Assembly (NCBI RefSeq): GCF_000350225.1
Contig: NW_005178982.1
Coordinates: 62,001-126,000, forward strand
Reading direction: 5' to 3'
Length of the DNA stretch: 64,000 nt
Source of the DNA: Chondrus crispus
Lineage: Eukaryota; Rhodophyta; Florideophyceae; Gigartinales; Gigartinaceae
Part shown: positions 1-9,403 of the stretch, piece by piece
How the letters are laid out: the number at the start of each line of letters is the position of its first letter
How positions within the stretch are numbered: position 1 is the stretch's first letter
The notes under the pieces: model-generated
The model's input: only the letters and a program-made list of their open reading frames with translations
What the model was told of the DNA's origin: nothing
Databases searched by the model: none
Program-made: the position numbers and the translations under genes

Positions 1-1212
1 TGAATGCGCTTGTACCTATCCTGGACGCTTTTCCAAGTCACAGTACAGGTTAAGCGTCGGGTAGCATTTGCTTTCTTTGCAGCGGTCTCGAAGCGCTCCT
101 CAGTGGCGCCGTTAGGTGCAACGTGGGCTCTTGCCGCAGGAACTTCTCGTACTAACACTAGGTCGTCGTCCGGAGTGAACTTCGGCCGACGACCTGTGCG
201 CGCATCTGCGAAACAGTTTGAACGGGGCGTTGCGTCCAAAGTGTTCGACTCAGGCGCAGAAAGAGGAGATGCTACAACCTCTGGAGTGGAAGCATTTGGG
301 CTAGGCGGGACTAAGTGTGGTATAAACCCGTGCCACTGTAGTACCCTTTTCGCGCTACTCGTGTACACGTGTATCTAGATAACTCAAGTACCCCGACGTA
401 CAGTACCAAGCCCATTTGCATCAGCCTTGCTCGCTTTCGACACGCGCACACGTGGACCTACTACCGCGCTTGTACACGTGTGTATTATGACGCGACCTCG
501 TGAGCTCTAGCCGTTACATCTCGACCGCCATCTAGTACAGTATATAGTGTCGTTGGCGCTTGCGCCGGGTGGGTTTGGGGACAGGAGACCAAGGACCAAG
601 GACGCGACTCTCGTTCTTGGATTTGCGCGGTACTGACTAACTTCTTCTCGTTCACGCTCTCTCGTTCTCCTCGCTCGCGCCCTAGGACTCTCGTGGCCAC
701 GTCGCGTGTTTCCTTCCCGCTCGCGCGCACGGTTCGCTGGCCGTGTGTTAGCCCTGCTGGGTCGAGAGCACCGCGTCGTTCGCTTCTGGTTTCCGTGGTT
801 CGCGAGCACACCTGGGTTCTGCAGTCGCCCGAAAGCCTCTACCACTTCCCCCTAACTACCTAGTACACGACTCCACGAACGACCCTTGTTTTAGGACGTG
901 ACCACGTTTCGCGTTCTACTACACTACGGTTGCCATTCCGAAGGTCAAGTGCGAAGATCGAGACGACATCCACGGCTCTCAAACGATGACTTCGGAGGCG
1001 GTAGTAGCTATTTGGCGCCATTAGTTTTACACGTATTGCAAAAACTGTTTCAGTTTCCGCTTCACTAAACAGTCCGATTTCCGCAATTTTGATCACGCTG
1101 GATTGCATAATTCTGCAATACTGTAATTCGCGTTTCGGTTCCTTTACATACTAGTTGCAGAATTTCGCTGGCGTAATATCCCTAACCACAACAAAGCCTG
1201 TATAACACAACT
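1..1212. other. Left flank, no gene supported
   Basis: Short open frames on both strands (for example 4-378 plus and 507-845 minus) are low-complexity, rich in Arg and Ser, and resemble no family I know. The stretch has several CACGTG-type palindromes (ACACGTGT near 365 and 475) of the kind that also fill the LTRs of this window, so it may be old repeat debris. It is the left flank of the copia-type insertion. I see no RNA gene. Confidence 0.4.
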
Positions 1213-1217
1213 AAATA
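1213..1217. repeat. Target-site duplication AAATA, left copy (copia-type)
   Basis: AAATA directly precedes the left LTR and recurs exactly at 14956-14960 after the right LTR. A five-base duplication is the size made by retroviral-type integrases. It fixes both ends of the element. Confidence 0.92.
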
Positions 1218-1535
1218 TGTCGTTGATAGGTGGGTTTGTGCGTCGTGCGAGCTATCGCTCGTACAATCGAGCGATTGTGTAGTCGCGCGGTAGTAAGGGA
1301 GTGGGTGATCCGGCCAATGCTTTCAAAGCGAGAACGCGCTCCGGCCAATGCCTTCGCTGTAGAAAAGTAGCTTGGTGCCTTTACAAATCTGATGAACGTT
1401 CTCACTCTGCAACAAAGGTAGAGTGGCCAACTTTGGCATCAGTATCTTGGGGGGCAACCACGGGAGCCACCACAGGAGCTCGCCGGCGGAGGGGGCCGGG
1501 TAGTGTAAGCCCATATAAGCACACACAGAGAGACA
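1218..1535 (-). repeat. 3' LTR of the copia-type element
   Basis: The 318 bp repeat pairs with 14638-14955. In element orientation it starts TGTCTCTC and ends ATCAACGACA. Differences from the partner cluster in the first 80 bases (plus-strand view), with a long identical core from about 1280 to 1420. Because the element reads on the minus strand, this left copy is the 3' LTR. Confidence 0.92.
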
Positions 1536-1884
1536 CTCCTTCCCATGGGCGCCAGTGGTGGTAAAAGGCGGTGATTTAAAAATTTTGAAATGACGTGGCA
1601 CAACACGTACCGGTCTTGAGATGAACCTAAAGCCACCGATCTCGAGTCCCAGGTCAGGGGCTTGCCAATTTCGCTGGCACGGGAAGAAGAGGGCGCGTCA
1701 TGAAGCCGTCGGAAGGAGAGCGCGACGAGTTGACTAAGGCGCCGGCTGTGGGAGTAGCAAGGAGGAGGAGGAGCCGGCGCGGTGGCGGTCGACGGAAACG
1801 GCGGAAGGCGCAGAAGAGTGCGATACTGCAGCGCGCGTATGGGAATGTTGCTGTTGCATTGGGGCAAGCAAAGGCTAGACATGA

Positions 1885-2001
1885 GGCAGCGTGCAGTGTA
1901 GAAGAAGCGTATGGAGCAGCGTGCCGGGCGGGAGGGTAAGAGGGAACGATGTGCGCAGGAGAAGAGAGGGATTGTTCGGCAGAGGGAGAGGATGGCGCAG
2001 C
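1885..2001 (+). pseudogene. 5' fragment of the RG-rich antisense ORF of the copia-type element
   Basis: This plus-strand open frame is antisense to its host element. It encodes an Arg/Gly-rich stretch (ending GRGRGWRS) and runs without a stop into the left end of the nested gypsy LTR at 2002. Removing the nested element and one GCAGC copy joins this frame exactly in phase to 8348-8947, whose first residues are also RG-rich (QRDRGGGW, GRGQGGYRG). The frame is closed upstream by TGA at 1882-1884 and has no ATG, so an upstream exon, a downstream start (ATG at 8465) or decay must be assumed. The RGG-like composition suggests nucleic-acid binding, by analogy only. Confidence 0.55.
1997..2001. repeat. 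Target-site duplication GCAGC, left copy (nested gypsy)
   Basis: GCAGC immediately before the left LTR is repeated exactly at 8343-8347 after the right LTR. The target lay inside the RG-rich antisense frame of the copia-type element. Confidence 0.93.
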
Positions 2002-2702
2002 TGTAGCATAAACGCCCCCAGCGATAGGGGTGTATGCACAGTTCGACCGAGACCCTTGTCGATGGGGAAGACGGGGGTGAAGCGGGACACCAGCTAACGG
2101 CACCGGGCAGCGGGCCCGGGTAGCGTGGTAGAGCGGGAACGGGGAGGACGCCGGTACGCGCGAGCGGTTCGACGCCTCGACGCCCCGGCGCGGTACTGGG
2201 TAACGATCCAGTACCGACGGGCGGAGGCGGAGCCGGCTCGTGGGCGTACCGCGCGCGTCCTCAACCCGCGCTCGGTGCCGCTTCTAAGGTAATTCGCGAG
2301 CGTTACCTTAGAATAAGCGGGAAGTCGGACCTTGACGGTCGGTGGGTGACAAGTCCGTGCTTGTCCCCCTCCACCGCCGCCGGTCCGCTCCATATTTAAT
2401 ATACAAAACAATCTATCATAACACTACAGTACCGAGGTACTGTAGTGGGCTACTGTAGTGCAGGTCGGCCTGCACTGTAATACTGTCAGCTATGTCGAGG
2501 CTGACAGTACACGTATCACCCGTGGTGCGTGCGCGCTTCGTTCGCGCGTGGTACACGTGTGCACGTGTATGCGCGTGTCCCTTGTCCCCGTGGTGTACAC
2601 GTGGACACGCGCGGTTGTACTGTAGAGCGTCGAGCTCTACAGTAGGGGATCCTGTTGTTGATCCAATCTAACTAAAAAGTCCCCAGGGGGGGGTATACTA
2701 CA
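2002..2702 (-). repeat. 3' LTR of the nested gypsy element, with hairpin set
   Basis: The 701 bp LTR contains successive inverted repeats in plus coordinates: 2422-2433/2436-2447 (12 bp arms), 2457-2464/2469-2476 (8 bp), 2482-2490/2500-2508 (9 bp) and 2619-2628/2634-2643 (10 bp), with CACGTG palindromes between the last two. An A/T-rich TATA-like stretch lies at 2391-2402, next to the hairpins, as in the sister LTR at 48933. The purine tract GTCGGGGGGCCCG (minus strand, 2703-2715) adjoins it internally. Confidence 0.92.
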
Positions 2703-2719
2703 CGGGCCCCCCGACAAGT

Positions 2720-2737
2720 GTGAACGTCCGCGTTCAC
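2720..2737 (-). other. Hairpin next to the 3' purine tract, nested gypsy
   Basis: GTGAACG-N4-CGTTCAC (minus-strand reading) lies just upstream of the purine tract and 3' LTR. The same hairpin follows the pol end of this element (5106-5123) and recurs at both equivalent places in the intact chromovirus (56890-56907 and 62958-62975). Confidence 0.8.
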
Positions 2738-5088
2738 ATGTGCTTGTAGGGTGACTCGTGCTTCCTTCCCAGACTCGATCCTCGTTTCCCTATCGCTCCC
2801 CGCCTGCGTTCGTTCCTCACTTCCTCGTGCGTCGTGCTCTCCGTTCTTGTTCACCCCTTCCGTTGGCTGTCCTGCTCCCTCATCCCTCGCCCGGCATTTG
2901 GCGTCCTTCCTCGCTGCGCGCCCGGTCCCCGTCGAGGAGCACCGCTCATACTCCCCTTCACCCGCCTCGTGTGGCGGGGAGTATTTTCCTCCATTTCCCC
3001 CTCATCTACCGTCGCTGCCCTCTGTCCGGGGCGACGATCGCGTACAAGGCGCTTCGTGCGGCGCCTTTACGGGTCGCGCCTCTCTCCTCGCAGTTTCCGG
3101 CGGTCGTCACTCTGCGTGCCCATCATTCTGTTCGAACATGGCTCTCTTCGTAGAGCAACGGGAGGCGCAAGAGTGAACGGCTCCTCTCGTACGACCGCAG
3201 CGTCCGATGGGCGGAGGTCCGTCCGGTGTGTGATCGGCATTCACAATTGCGCTTGCGACGGTCGCCTCACTGGCGGCACCACTCGCCATCGGGGAAGTGC
3301 GCGAACGCGTAGTCGTTCGCTACCCTTCTTCTTGCCGCTCGCCGTCGAGGCGAGAGCGCAAAGACGCAAAGTCCGTTTTCTATCTGCCGTACCTCGCCTT
3401 CGTGTCGGGCGCGTCGTCGGCTTCCGCTGCACGGTTTGCAGCATTATACCGGCGCGAGCGGGGGCGCTCCGGGGCCTGTGCCCGGGCGGTGGCGGTCGGT
3501 ACCGCCCCCCGTACTGTAGACTTGCCGGCCCTCGCTGTCTGTGGCGAGGGCGCCGCGCGCGACGACGCGTGACGACGATCCTTATCCTTCGCGGCCCTCG
3601 CCACCGATGGCGAGGGCGCGGCGCGCGACGAATGCACGCCGCGGTCCTTATCCCTCGCGATCCTCGCCACCGATGGCGAGGGCGCGGCGCGCGACGAATG
3701 CACGCCGCGGTCCTCATCCCTCGCGATCCTCGCCACCGATGGCGAGGGCGCGGCGCGCGACGAATGCGCAGCGCGGTCCTTATCCTCCGCGACCCTTGCC
3801 ACCGATGGCGAGGGCGGGGCGTGCGACGAATGCAATTCTCTTTGGCCCCCTCGCCGTCGTCGGCGAGGGCTCGTAGGGCAGCGCGGTGTCAGCACGCGCG
3901 GCTGAGCAGCATCGCGCGCACGGAAGGAGGGAGCGGAGACGCGGGGCCGGTAGTGAAGGCATGTGCCGCGAGCGCGTAGGCGTTTCTGTCCGGCGACTGC
4001 TGCAGAGCGCATTCTCTACAGTGCGACACGCACGCGCGTGCGCTGTCCAGCCCTGCACGTGCGCAGAAGCGCATTGACCTTGATTAAATCCCCCAAAAAA
4101 ATAATTCCAAAAAATAATTTTCCCGCGAAAATGTATTTTTGCCAAAAAATGAGTCCCCGCCCGTGGGGTGGTTATTGCCAAGTGTCGGGCGCGACGCACG
4201 TATTGCTGCCCTGTCATCGATTACATGTGGCTCGGTGGCGCTTCCCGCGCGTGCCAGTGTAATTCTCCCCGCTAATTTTCCGTTATTTTCAGGGGGCGGT
4301 GGCGGTGATGATTTGGTAATTACGCAAGCGGTGGTGGCGAATGGCGTGCATCTGGCGCCGCTCACGTGTAACGTTCCCATGTCCCGTAATTTTCCTTATT
4401 ACAGGGCATGTCTCGGCGGCGGTTTTGACGGGTCTCGCGTCCGTGCGCATACATTGGTGCCCCTCCAACCGAGTTGTTCCTGCGCTTTCGCCCCTACCTT
4501 AACTGTCCTGGCGACTGTTAAGGCGAACGCAGCTTCACTCGCCTGCTCAGCTGCACACGACTTTTGCGTGTTTCCTCGCGCACGACCCCTATCGATAGGT
4601 TCATGACCACGTCGTCCGTCGGGTTATCGGACCCGGCTGCGGACTGAGGGCTCGAAGTGAGTCCCAACCTTCTCGGTTATACCGAGACCAAAGCGACGGG
4701 CATTCTTGGTCGCTTACGCTGCCCACCGAGGGCTCTCGTGATCCCACTGTTGATCTCCTCGTTCTTCGGGTGCGCCTCCTCGCCGTGGTTGCTGGACTTA
4801 ACGGATCGTCCTGCAATCCTGTTCAGGGGGGGGGGTCGTCCGACTTTTCCAATCCGAACCGGGTTTCGCGGTCCTCGTAATGTCGTTCATTACGAGAGCA
4901 CAACATTTTTTCAGGCAGTTCGTACTGTCCTGTTCTTATGTCTCGCGTCCTTGACGTCCGAGAAGTCACGACGACTTGACTTGAACACGTCCCCGGCTGT
5001 GACCCTCCGATAGGGTCCACCGTCCTCCTTCGCTTCTCCATTTAGTCTGTTCGTGCAAGCTGGGGTTAATCCGCAAAGGAGCGGTTGA
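2738..5088. other. Post-pol spacer of the nested gypsy element
   Basis: This 2.35 kb stretch lies between pol and 3' LTR and corresponds in position to the 6 kb antisense-gene segment of the intact element. Long open frames exist on both strands (plus 2834-3979, minus 3380-4012), but they are Arg/Ala/Pro-rich and run through tandem repeats, so I do not call them genes. It also contains an A/T-rich patch with A-runs (4084-4150). No counterpart of the 772-residue antisense protein is visible. Confidence 0.55.
3535..3870. repeat. 66 bp tandem repeat with internal hairpin
   Basis: The unit starts CCACCGATGG at 3601, 3667, 3733 and 3799, an exact 66 bp period, with decayed units on both sides. 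Each unit carries CCTCGCCA-CCGA-TGGCGAGG, a perfect 8 bp inverted repeat with a four-base loop (one base changed in the last unit). Because 66 is a multiple of three, all frames stay open through the array, which explains the long Arg-rich ORFs here. There are no unique spacers, so it is not a CRISPR array. Confidence 0.85.
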
Positions 5089-5099
5089 GAGCCCCCCCT

Positions 5100-5390
5100 T
5101 TAAGTGTGAACGTCCGCGTTCATGGTTTGGGTGAGGTCTCTGCCGGTACGTCTCCGGAGTCGTTGGGCGTATCGAGACACCAACTCCTCCGGGACGTGAG
5201 TCGGCGCAGCCCAAGTGGGCGCGTCGTAATCCGCCCACTTGATGAGGAACTCCGTAGTTCCGTCTTCCATGACTCGGTGTCTCAGTAGCAGTTCGACAGC
5301 ATACTGCGTTCCCGGGGTGACCTTGTCGGGGAGGTCCCGCGGGGTCGTCGTACTTGCTCGTGGCGCGTCTATCGGAGACGGCGCGTACAC
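5100..5390 (-). pseudogene. Chromodomain remnant (pol C-terminus), nested gypsy
   Basis: About 96 residues match the C-terminus of the intact pol at 52195-56913. They include the chromodomain core (EFLIKWADYDAPTW against EFLIKWADYDQPTW) and the shared tail ending NADVH before TAA. The upstream frame is cut by the deletion that removed RT, RNase H and most of integrase. The domain is intact in itself but has no enzyme attached. Confidence 0.85.
5106..5123 (-). other. Hairpin plus G-tract after pol, nested gypsy
   Basis: On the minus strand the pol end reads through the hairpin ATGAACG-N4-CGTTCAC, then ACTTAAAGGGGGGGGCTC, i.e. stop codon plus purine tract. It repeats the module next to the 3' LTR (2720-2737) and the one in the intact element (56890-56925). 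Confidence 0.75.
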
Positions 5391-5834
5391 GCAGCGGTCG
5401 GCGGAGACTCGCTCAGTGACACCATCACGATCGATCGTGATGGTTCCAGTGCCTTCCTTCGGCGGCGGGCACTTGGCCGGGGGTCGTCCGTACCGATCCC
5501 TGCCTTCTCGACGAGTGTCCTCTCTGCGGAACTAGGTCGGCTAGCTTCTGCCTCCCCGGCTAAATCGGTCAAGTCGGTGTGGTGTAGCGCATGTGAGATC
5601 CCCTCGGCGACACGGCGTTCGGTAGGATTTTCGGGGCGTGTTGCATCGGCACACGCCTGACGCTCTATCTTGTGCACGGGGCTTACGGAAGCCCCGGTGC
5701 CTTCACGGTCGGTCCGTGGCATCTGACCTACGGAGGTCAAGGTGTCTTCTCTTCTGGTAACACGCGCCGGGCTTACGGAATCCTGGGCGCCTTCGCGTTC
5801 TTCGCGGATGGTGGTCGCCACCGGACCCACGGGG

Positions 5835-7597
5835 TTATCGGTGGGTTCTTGTGGGGCGTGCCTCCTCATCGGTGAGGTGGGGCACGCTAGGCGGAGCGCC
5901 GCCTCCATCTCGATGCGAGATGTCGAGCTCCGCGACCCGGTGGTCCGTACCACCGGGCGCCCTTGGAGTGTGGGCGTACGCGGTAGCGAAGCGTCCGGTC
6001 GACCTTGATGACGCTGGCATGGGAGGCCGGCCTCCCACGGGCTTGTAGCCTCGCGTAATGAGGACAGGGTCGGCCTGCTCCTCATGTTCTCCTATGTGGA
6101 GGGATGCCGCAGGCGAACTTGTCGCATGCGACCTCGGGGTTCGATTCCCCCTCGCTGCCGGTTTCGGATCCGGCAGCGGCAAACCGCGCCGAGCGCGGCA
6201 CGTTGTGCCTCCCGCCGTCGCGATACGGCGGATCGTTGGAAGGTCTGTCTTCTGTTGTCCGGGCAATCATTAGACCGTCTCAGCCACTGCGGCCCGGGTC
6301 GCAGGGGCTAGTCCGCTTAAGAATTCGTGTAGCGTACGGACGTCTACCGGACCGGTGTGCGCGGTGAGATCCACCGGCTGATAGCCACCGCAGCCGGGAT
6401 CGAAAGAGAGAATCGGTTCTCTTGATCCGCGGGCGGTATCTCCGCGTCTTTTGTCGTCCACGAACGGTACGCGTGTCATTTGCCGCATGTCTCCGGCGAC
6501 ATGCGGCAGAGCTTGGGTCTCGGACCGAAATTCGCGTCCGTCTTGGGGCTTCGCTGCCCAGTGGCCCGACTGGTGTTGGCACCAGTCGGGCTCTCTTCAT
6601 GCGCGTCGGGCGCGTTTGGAGGTACAGTGGCACCGAGCCCTCTCGGGGGGGCTCCGGGCGACCTTTCGGCCGATGCCTGTTCCATCTTACGAACGCGCCT
6701 GACGGGGTGACGAGTAGTGTACGTACGTCTACCGGACTGGGGTGCGCGGTGTAATCCACCGGCGGGTAGCCGCCCCAGCGAGGATCGACGGAGAACATGG
6801 GTTCTCCGGATCCGCGAGCGGCTCCTCCCCGGTCCTGGTCGTGCCCGTACGGTACCTGTCGCAACTGCCGCATGCTTCCAGGGGCATGCGGCAGAGCTTG
6901 AGTCTCGGACGCGAAGTTCGCGTCCGCCGTTGGTTTGATATCCTCCGCGCTCCGACTGGTGACGGCACCAGTCGGAGGCCACTCCTGCGCATCGGACGCG
7001 CCCGGAGGAACAGTGGCACCGGGCCCTCTCGGGGGGGCTCCGGGCGACCTTACGGCCGAGTCCTGTTCTAACTCGCGCCGGCGCGTCGAGTTGAGTTCCG
7101 CAGCCGTATGCGCGAACGCTCCCATCTGTTCGGCAGATGGGGAAGGCTGCGTGTCCCGTCGTACCCCGGAGTTCGTACTCGCGGGTCGACCTGCAACGTC
7201 CGCCGTAGGGGCCTCGATGCGCGCGTCCTCGACCAACACTAGATGGAGTGCAACTGGTCGGCGAGCGCGCGCAGGCTCTCCCAGGACTGAGTCACGCGCT
7301 CAAACTTTCCTTCGTGGAGGGAGCGCGACTCGTCAGGACAGCGGGCGTAGACCTGGTCGGTCACGTCGACACGAAGGGATGTCCGGACATCCTCGATATA
7401 CTCTGCGATGCGTTCGTACATCGCGCGAGCGCGTCCTTCTGAGTAGTCCGGCGACGGTTCGCGATCCCGAGGACCTGCGGCGCCGTCGTCGGATCGGACG
7501 CGTAGCGCGGACGCCTGCATATCGGTCGGTGCAGAGTGGACCGAGGGTTCGGACCCTTCGCTCATCTCGACGCATACGGACACGGAGGAAATCGGCC
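5835..7597 (-). pseudogene. gag remnant, nested gypsy
   Basis: The N-terminal part (MSEGSEPSV onward) matches the intact gag at 49649: both share the stretch AGPRDREPSPD, then the stretch IAEYIEDVRTSLR. It is interrupted by TAG at 7239-7241 and continues in another frame to about 6280. The segment 5835-6266 matches the later gag (KTDLPTIRRIATA) but stops before the zinc knuckle. A piece of about 385 bp is tandemly duplicated at roughly 6325-6710 and 6713-7095, seen in the repeated CATGCGGCAGAGCTTG. No functional Gag is expected. Confidence 0.8.
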
Positions 7598-7622
7598 GTC
7601 TTCTCGGAACGATCGTAGAGTC

Positions 7623-7640
7623 TTCTAGGTCGGGAGACCA
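7623..7640 (-). promoter_or_regulatory. Primer-binding site of the nested gypsy element
   Basis: On the minus strand, one base after the LTR, the sequence reads TGGTCTCCCGACCTAGAA. Its first three bases are the complement of a tRNA CCA end. Exactly the same 18 bases follow the 5' LTR of the intact chromovirus (49573-49590). The primer tRNA should therefore end in GGTCGGGAGACCA; I cannot say which isoacceptor this is. Confidence 0.75.
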
Positions 7641-7641
7641 C

Positions 7642-8342
7642 TGTAGCATAAACACCCCCAGCGATAGGGGTATATGCACAGTTCGACCGAGACCCTTGTC
7701 GATGGGGAAGACGGGGGTGAAGCGGGACACCAGCTAACGGCACCGGGCAGCGGGCCCGGGTAGCGTGGTAGAGCGGGAACGGGGAGGACGCCGGTACGCG
7801 CGAGCGGTTCGACGCCTCGACGCCCCGGCGCGGTACTGGGTAACGATCCAGTACCGACGGGCGGAGGCGGAGCCGGCTCGTGGGCGTACCGCGCGCGTCC
7901 TCAACCCGCGCTCGGTGCCGCTTCTAAGGTAATTCGCGAGCGTTACCTTAGAATAAGCGAGAAGTCGGACCTTGACGGTCGGTGGGTGACAAGTCCGTGC
8001 TTGTCCCCCTCCACCGCCGCCGGTCCGCTCCATATTTAATATACAAAACAATCTATCATAACACTACAGTACCGAGGTACTGTAGTGGGCTACTGTAGTG
8101 CAGGTCGGCCTGCACTGTAATACTGTCAGCTATGTCGAGGCTGACAGTACACGTATCACCCGTGGTGCGTGCGCGCTTCGTTCGCGCGTGGTACACGTGT
8201 GCACGTGTATGCGCGTGTCCCTTGTCCCCGTGGTGTACACGTGGGCACGCGCGGTTGTACTGTAGAGCGTCGAGCTCTACAGTAGGGGATCCTGTTGTTG
8301 ATCCAATCTAACTAAAAAGTCCCCAGGGGGGGTTATACTACA
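7642..8342 (-). repeat. 5' LTR of the nested gypsy element
   Basis: The copy has the same 701 bp length as 2002-2702 and differs by five single bases. In element orientation gag follows directly. An 18 bp primer-binding site adjoins it at 7623-7640. Confidence 0.92.
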
Positions 8343-8347
8343 GCAGC
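8343..8347. repeat. Target-site duplication GCAGC, right copy (nested gypsy)
   Basis: This is the second copy of GCAGC, matching 1997-2001, and marks the right boundary of the nested element. Confidence 0.93.
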
Positions 8348-8947
8348 CAGCGCGACAGAGGTGGTGGATGGAGCGGCGTGCGCGGCAGAGGTCAGGGGGG
8401 CTACCGGGGATTGGAGCTGTTTGACGGTTCTCCCAGGGTACCTCGCTCCCCGACCAGGCAGAAAATGCCAACTGCCGTGTACAGCGAGAGGGGTCAGTGG
8501 CTTGTCGAGGCGTTGGTGCTCGGCGATGGGAGCGAGGGTAGGAATAAGCTGGTTTTCAAGAAGGGGGTTCCACATGCGTGCGCAGAAGCAACAGCATCCG
8601 TCGAGGCATTCCATCCGATACAGTGGGATTCGGAGCTGTTCGTCGGAGCACGGGAGGGGGAAATCGTACTGTCATCATATGCAGTGTATGCAGCCCGGTT
8701 GGAGGAGTTGGCTGAGGACGAGGAGTGGCCCGAGTGTATAATTCCGGCACGCCGCCGGAAGGTGTCGCGGCAGCCGCGCCAAGACGAAGTCACGAGATAC
8801 GTCCTAGAATTCATCAGGAAGCACCCGGGACTGGCCGTGCGTACTTCAGGCATCGATGCTCGTGAGGCTGTAGAGTGGCTGCCAGGGACGCGATGCTCGT
8901 ATATCCAGGACAGCCGAGGCGTACTTCTGCTACGCATGACTGCGTAA
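8348..8947 (+). pseudogene. Continuation of the copia-type antisense ORF, first frame
   Basis: The open frame continues from the nested insertion point and ends at TAA 8945-8947. After the RG-rich start and an ATG at 8465 comes an acidic, globular-looking region of about 160 residues that I do not recognise. It lies between the copia-type RNase H end (about 9400) and the 3' LTR, on the strand opposite to gag-pol. The next open frame (8875-9384) overlaps it in another phase and looks like the continuation of the same protein after a frameshift or a missed intron. It is either a decayed antisense gene or a two-part one. Confidence 0.5.
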
Positions 8948-9384
8948 GGGCGGAATTAGTTAATGCAGTTTTTGCGCTACGCGGCACCGGAGCGGCTGAC
9001 GCTGCGGAGCGGGTGATGGACGAGGATCCTCGGGTATACTCCTGCTTCAAACCAATTGGTATGATTCTCCATGAGGCAAGAGGAGCGCTTACACAGTGCC
9101 GAGCTGTACGTGACGGAGAGGTACAGCGTGCAATTCAGGCATCCGACAGGCAGGTTGCATTTGGGCTCCTAGCCGCGAAGCGGTCTGGTATCTTCATTGT
9201 ACGGCTCCACGAGGCGAAGCAGGTTGATCATGCAATAGTTTTGGATGCGGGTGCGGGAATAATTGTGGACTCCGAGGAGTCAACTGCCATTGTGCTCTCA
9301 AGAGAGAATCTCGCACGGTGTGGCGGTGATGAGGTGCAGGAACTGAGGGTGATGGAAGTACGACAGATAAAGGGTAGGGAGTAA
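8875..9384 (+). CDS. Antisense ORF, possible papain-like cysteine peptidase domain
   Basis: This plus-strand frame is antisense to the copia-type pol and has no clear ATG of its own. From about 8930 it shows, in order, DCVRAELVNA (a Cys followed by an Asn-Ala helix, as at the start of papain-fold peptidases), then about 95 residues later DHAIVLDAG (candidate catalytic His), then IIVDSEE (candidate Asp). A Cys-His-Asp order with this spacing fits papain-like folds (OTU, C39 and relatives). This is inferred from motif order only. Its 3' end at 9384 stops just short of the converging RNase H frame, so the two transcripts would meet tail to tail. The frame is probably the C-terminal half of the RG-rich protein at 1885-2001 plus 8348-8947. 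Confidence 0.45.
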   Translation: MAARDAMLVYPGQPRRTSATHDCVRAELVNAVFALRGTGAADAAERVMDEDPRVYSCFKPIGMILHEARGALTQCRAVRDGEVQRAIQASDRQVAFGLLAAKRSGIFIVRLHEAKQVDHAIVLDAGAGIIVDSEESTAIVLSRENLARCGGDEVQELRVMEVRQIKGRE

Positions 9385-9403
9385 AGGCGGACAAGAAAAA
9401 GCG

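Larger units (their letters stand above)
2002..8342 (-). mobile_element. Nested, internally deleted Ty3/gypsy chromovirus
   Basis: The 701 bp LTRs (2002-2702 and 7642-8342) end TGTAGTATAC...TTATGCTACA in element orientation and carry a perfect GCAGC duplication at 1997-2001 and 8343-8347. I count only five substitutions between them (0.7%), so the insertion is recent. The internal 4.9 kb retains the start of gag, part of gag's C-terminal half, a scrap of the protease-RT linker and the end of integrase with its chromodomain. RT, RNase H and the integrase core are gone. It is a close relative of the intact element at 48933-63629 and shares its primer-binding site. With near-identical LTRs but no enzymes it was probably mobilised in trans. 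Confidence 0.93.

Noticed and set aside
4..378. 124-codon frame at the window start as a retroelement tail
   Set aside because: A GRRPVRAS-like stretch alone is not enough; no domain, no matching LTR and no neighbouring pol frame.
3535..3870. Regular palindromic repeats as a CRISPR array
   Set aside because: The units are contiguous with no unique spacers, there are no cas genes, and the DNA is eukaryotic.
2834..3979. 381-codon plus-strand frame in the nested gypsy spacer as a counterpart of the antisense gene
   Set aside because: It is Arg/Ala/Pro-rich, runs through the phase-preserving 66 bp array, has an equally open frame on the other strand, and shows no resemblance to the 772-residue antisense protein.
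6138..6154. GGGGTTCGATTCCCC-like segment resembling a tRNA T-arm (B box)
   Set aside because: It lies within the gag remnant; the corresponding gag codons of the intact element lack the motif, and no acceptor stem, A box or anticodon arm can be built around it.
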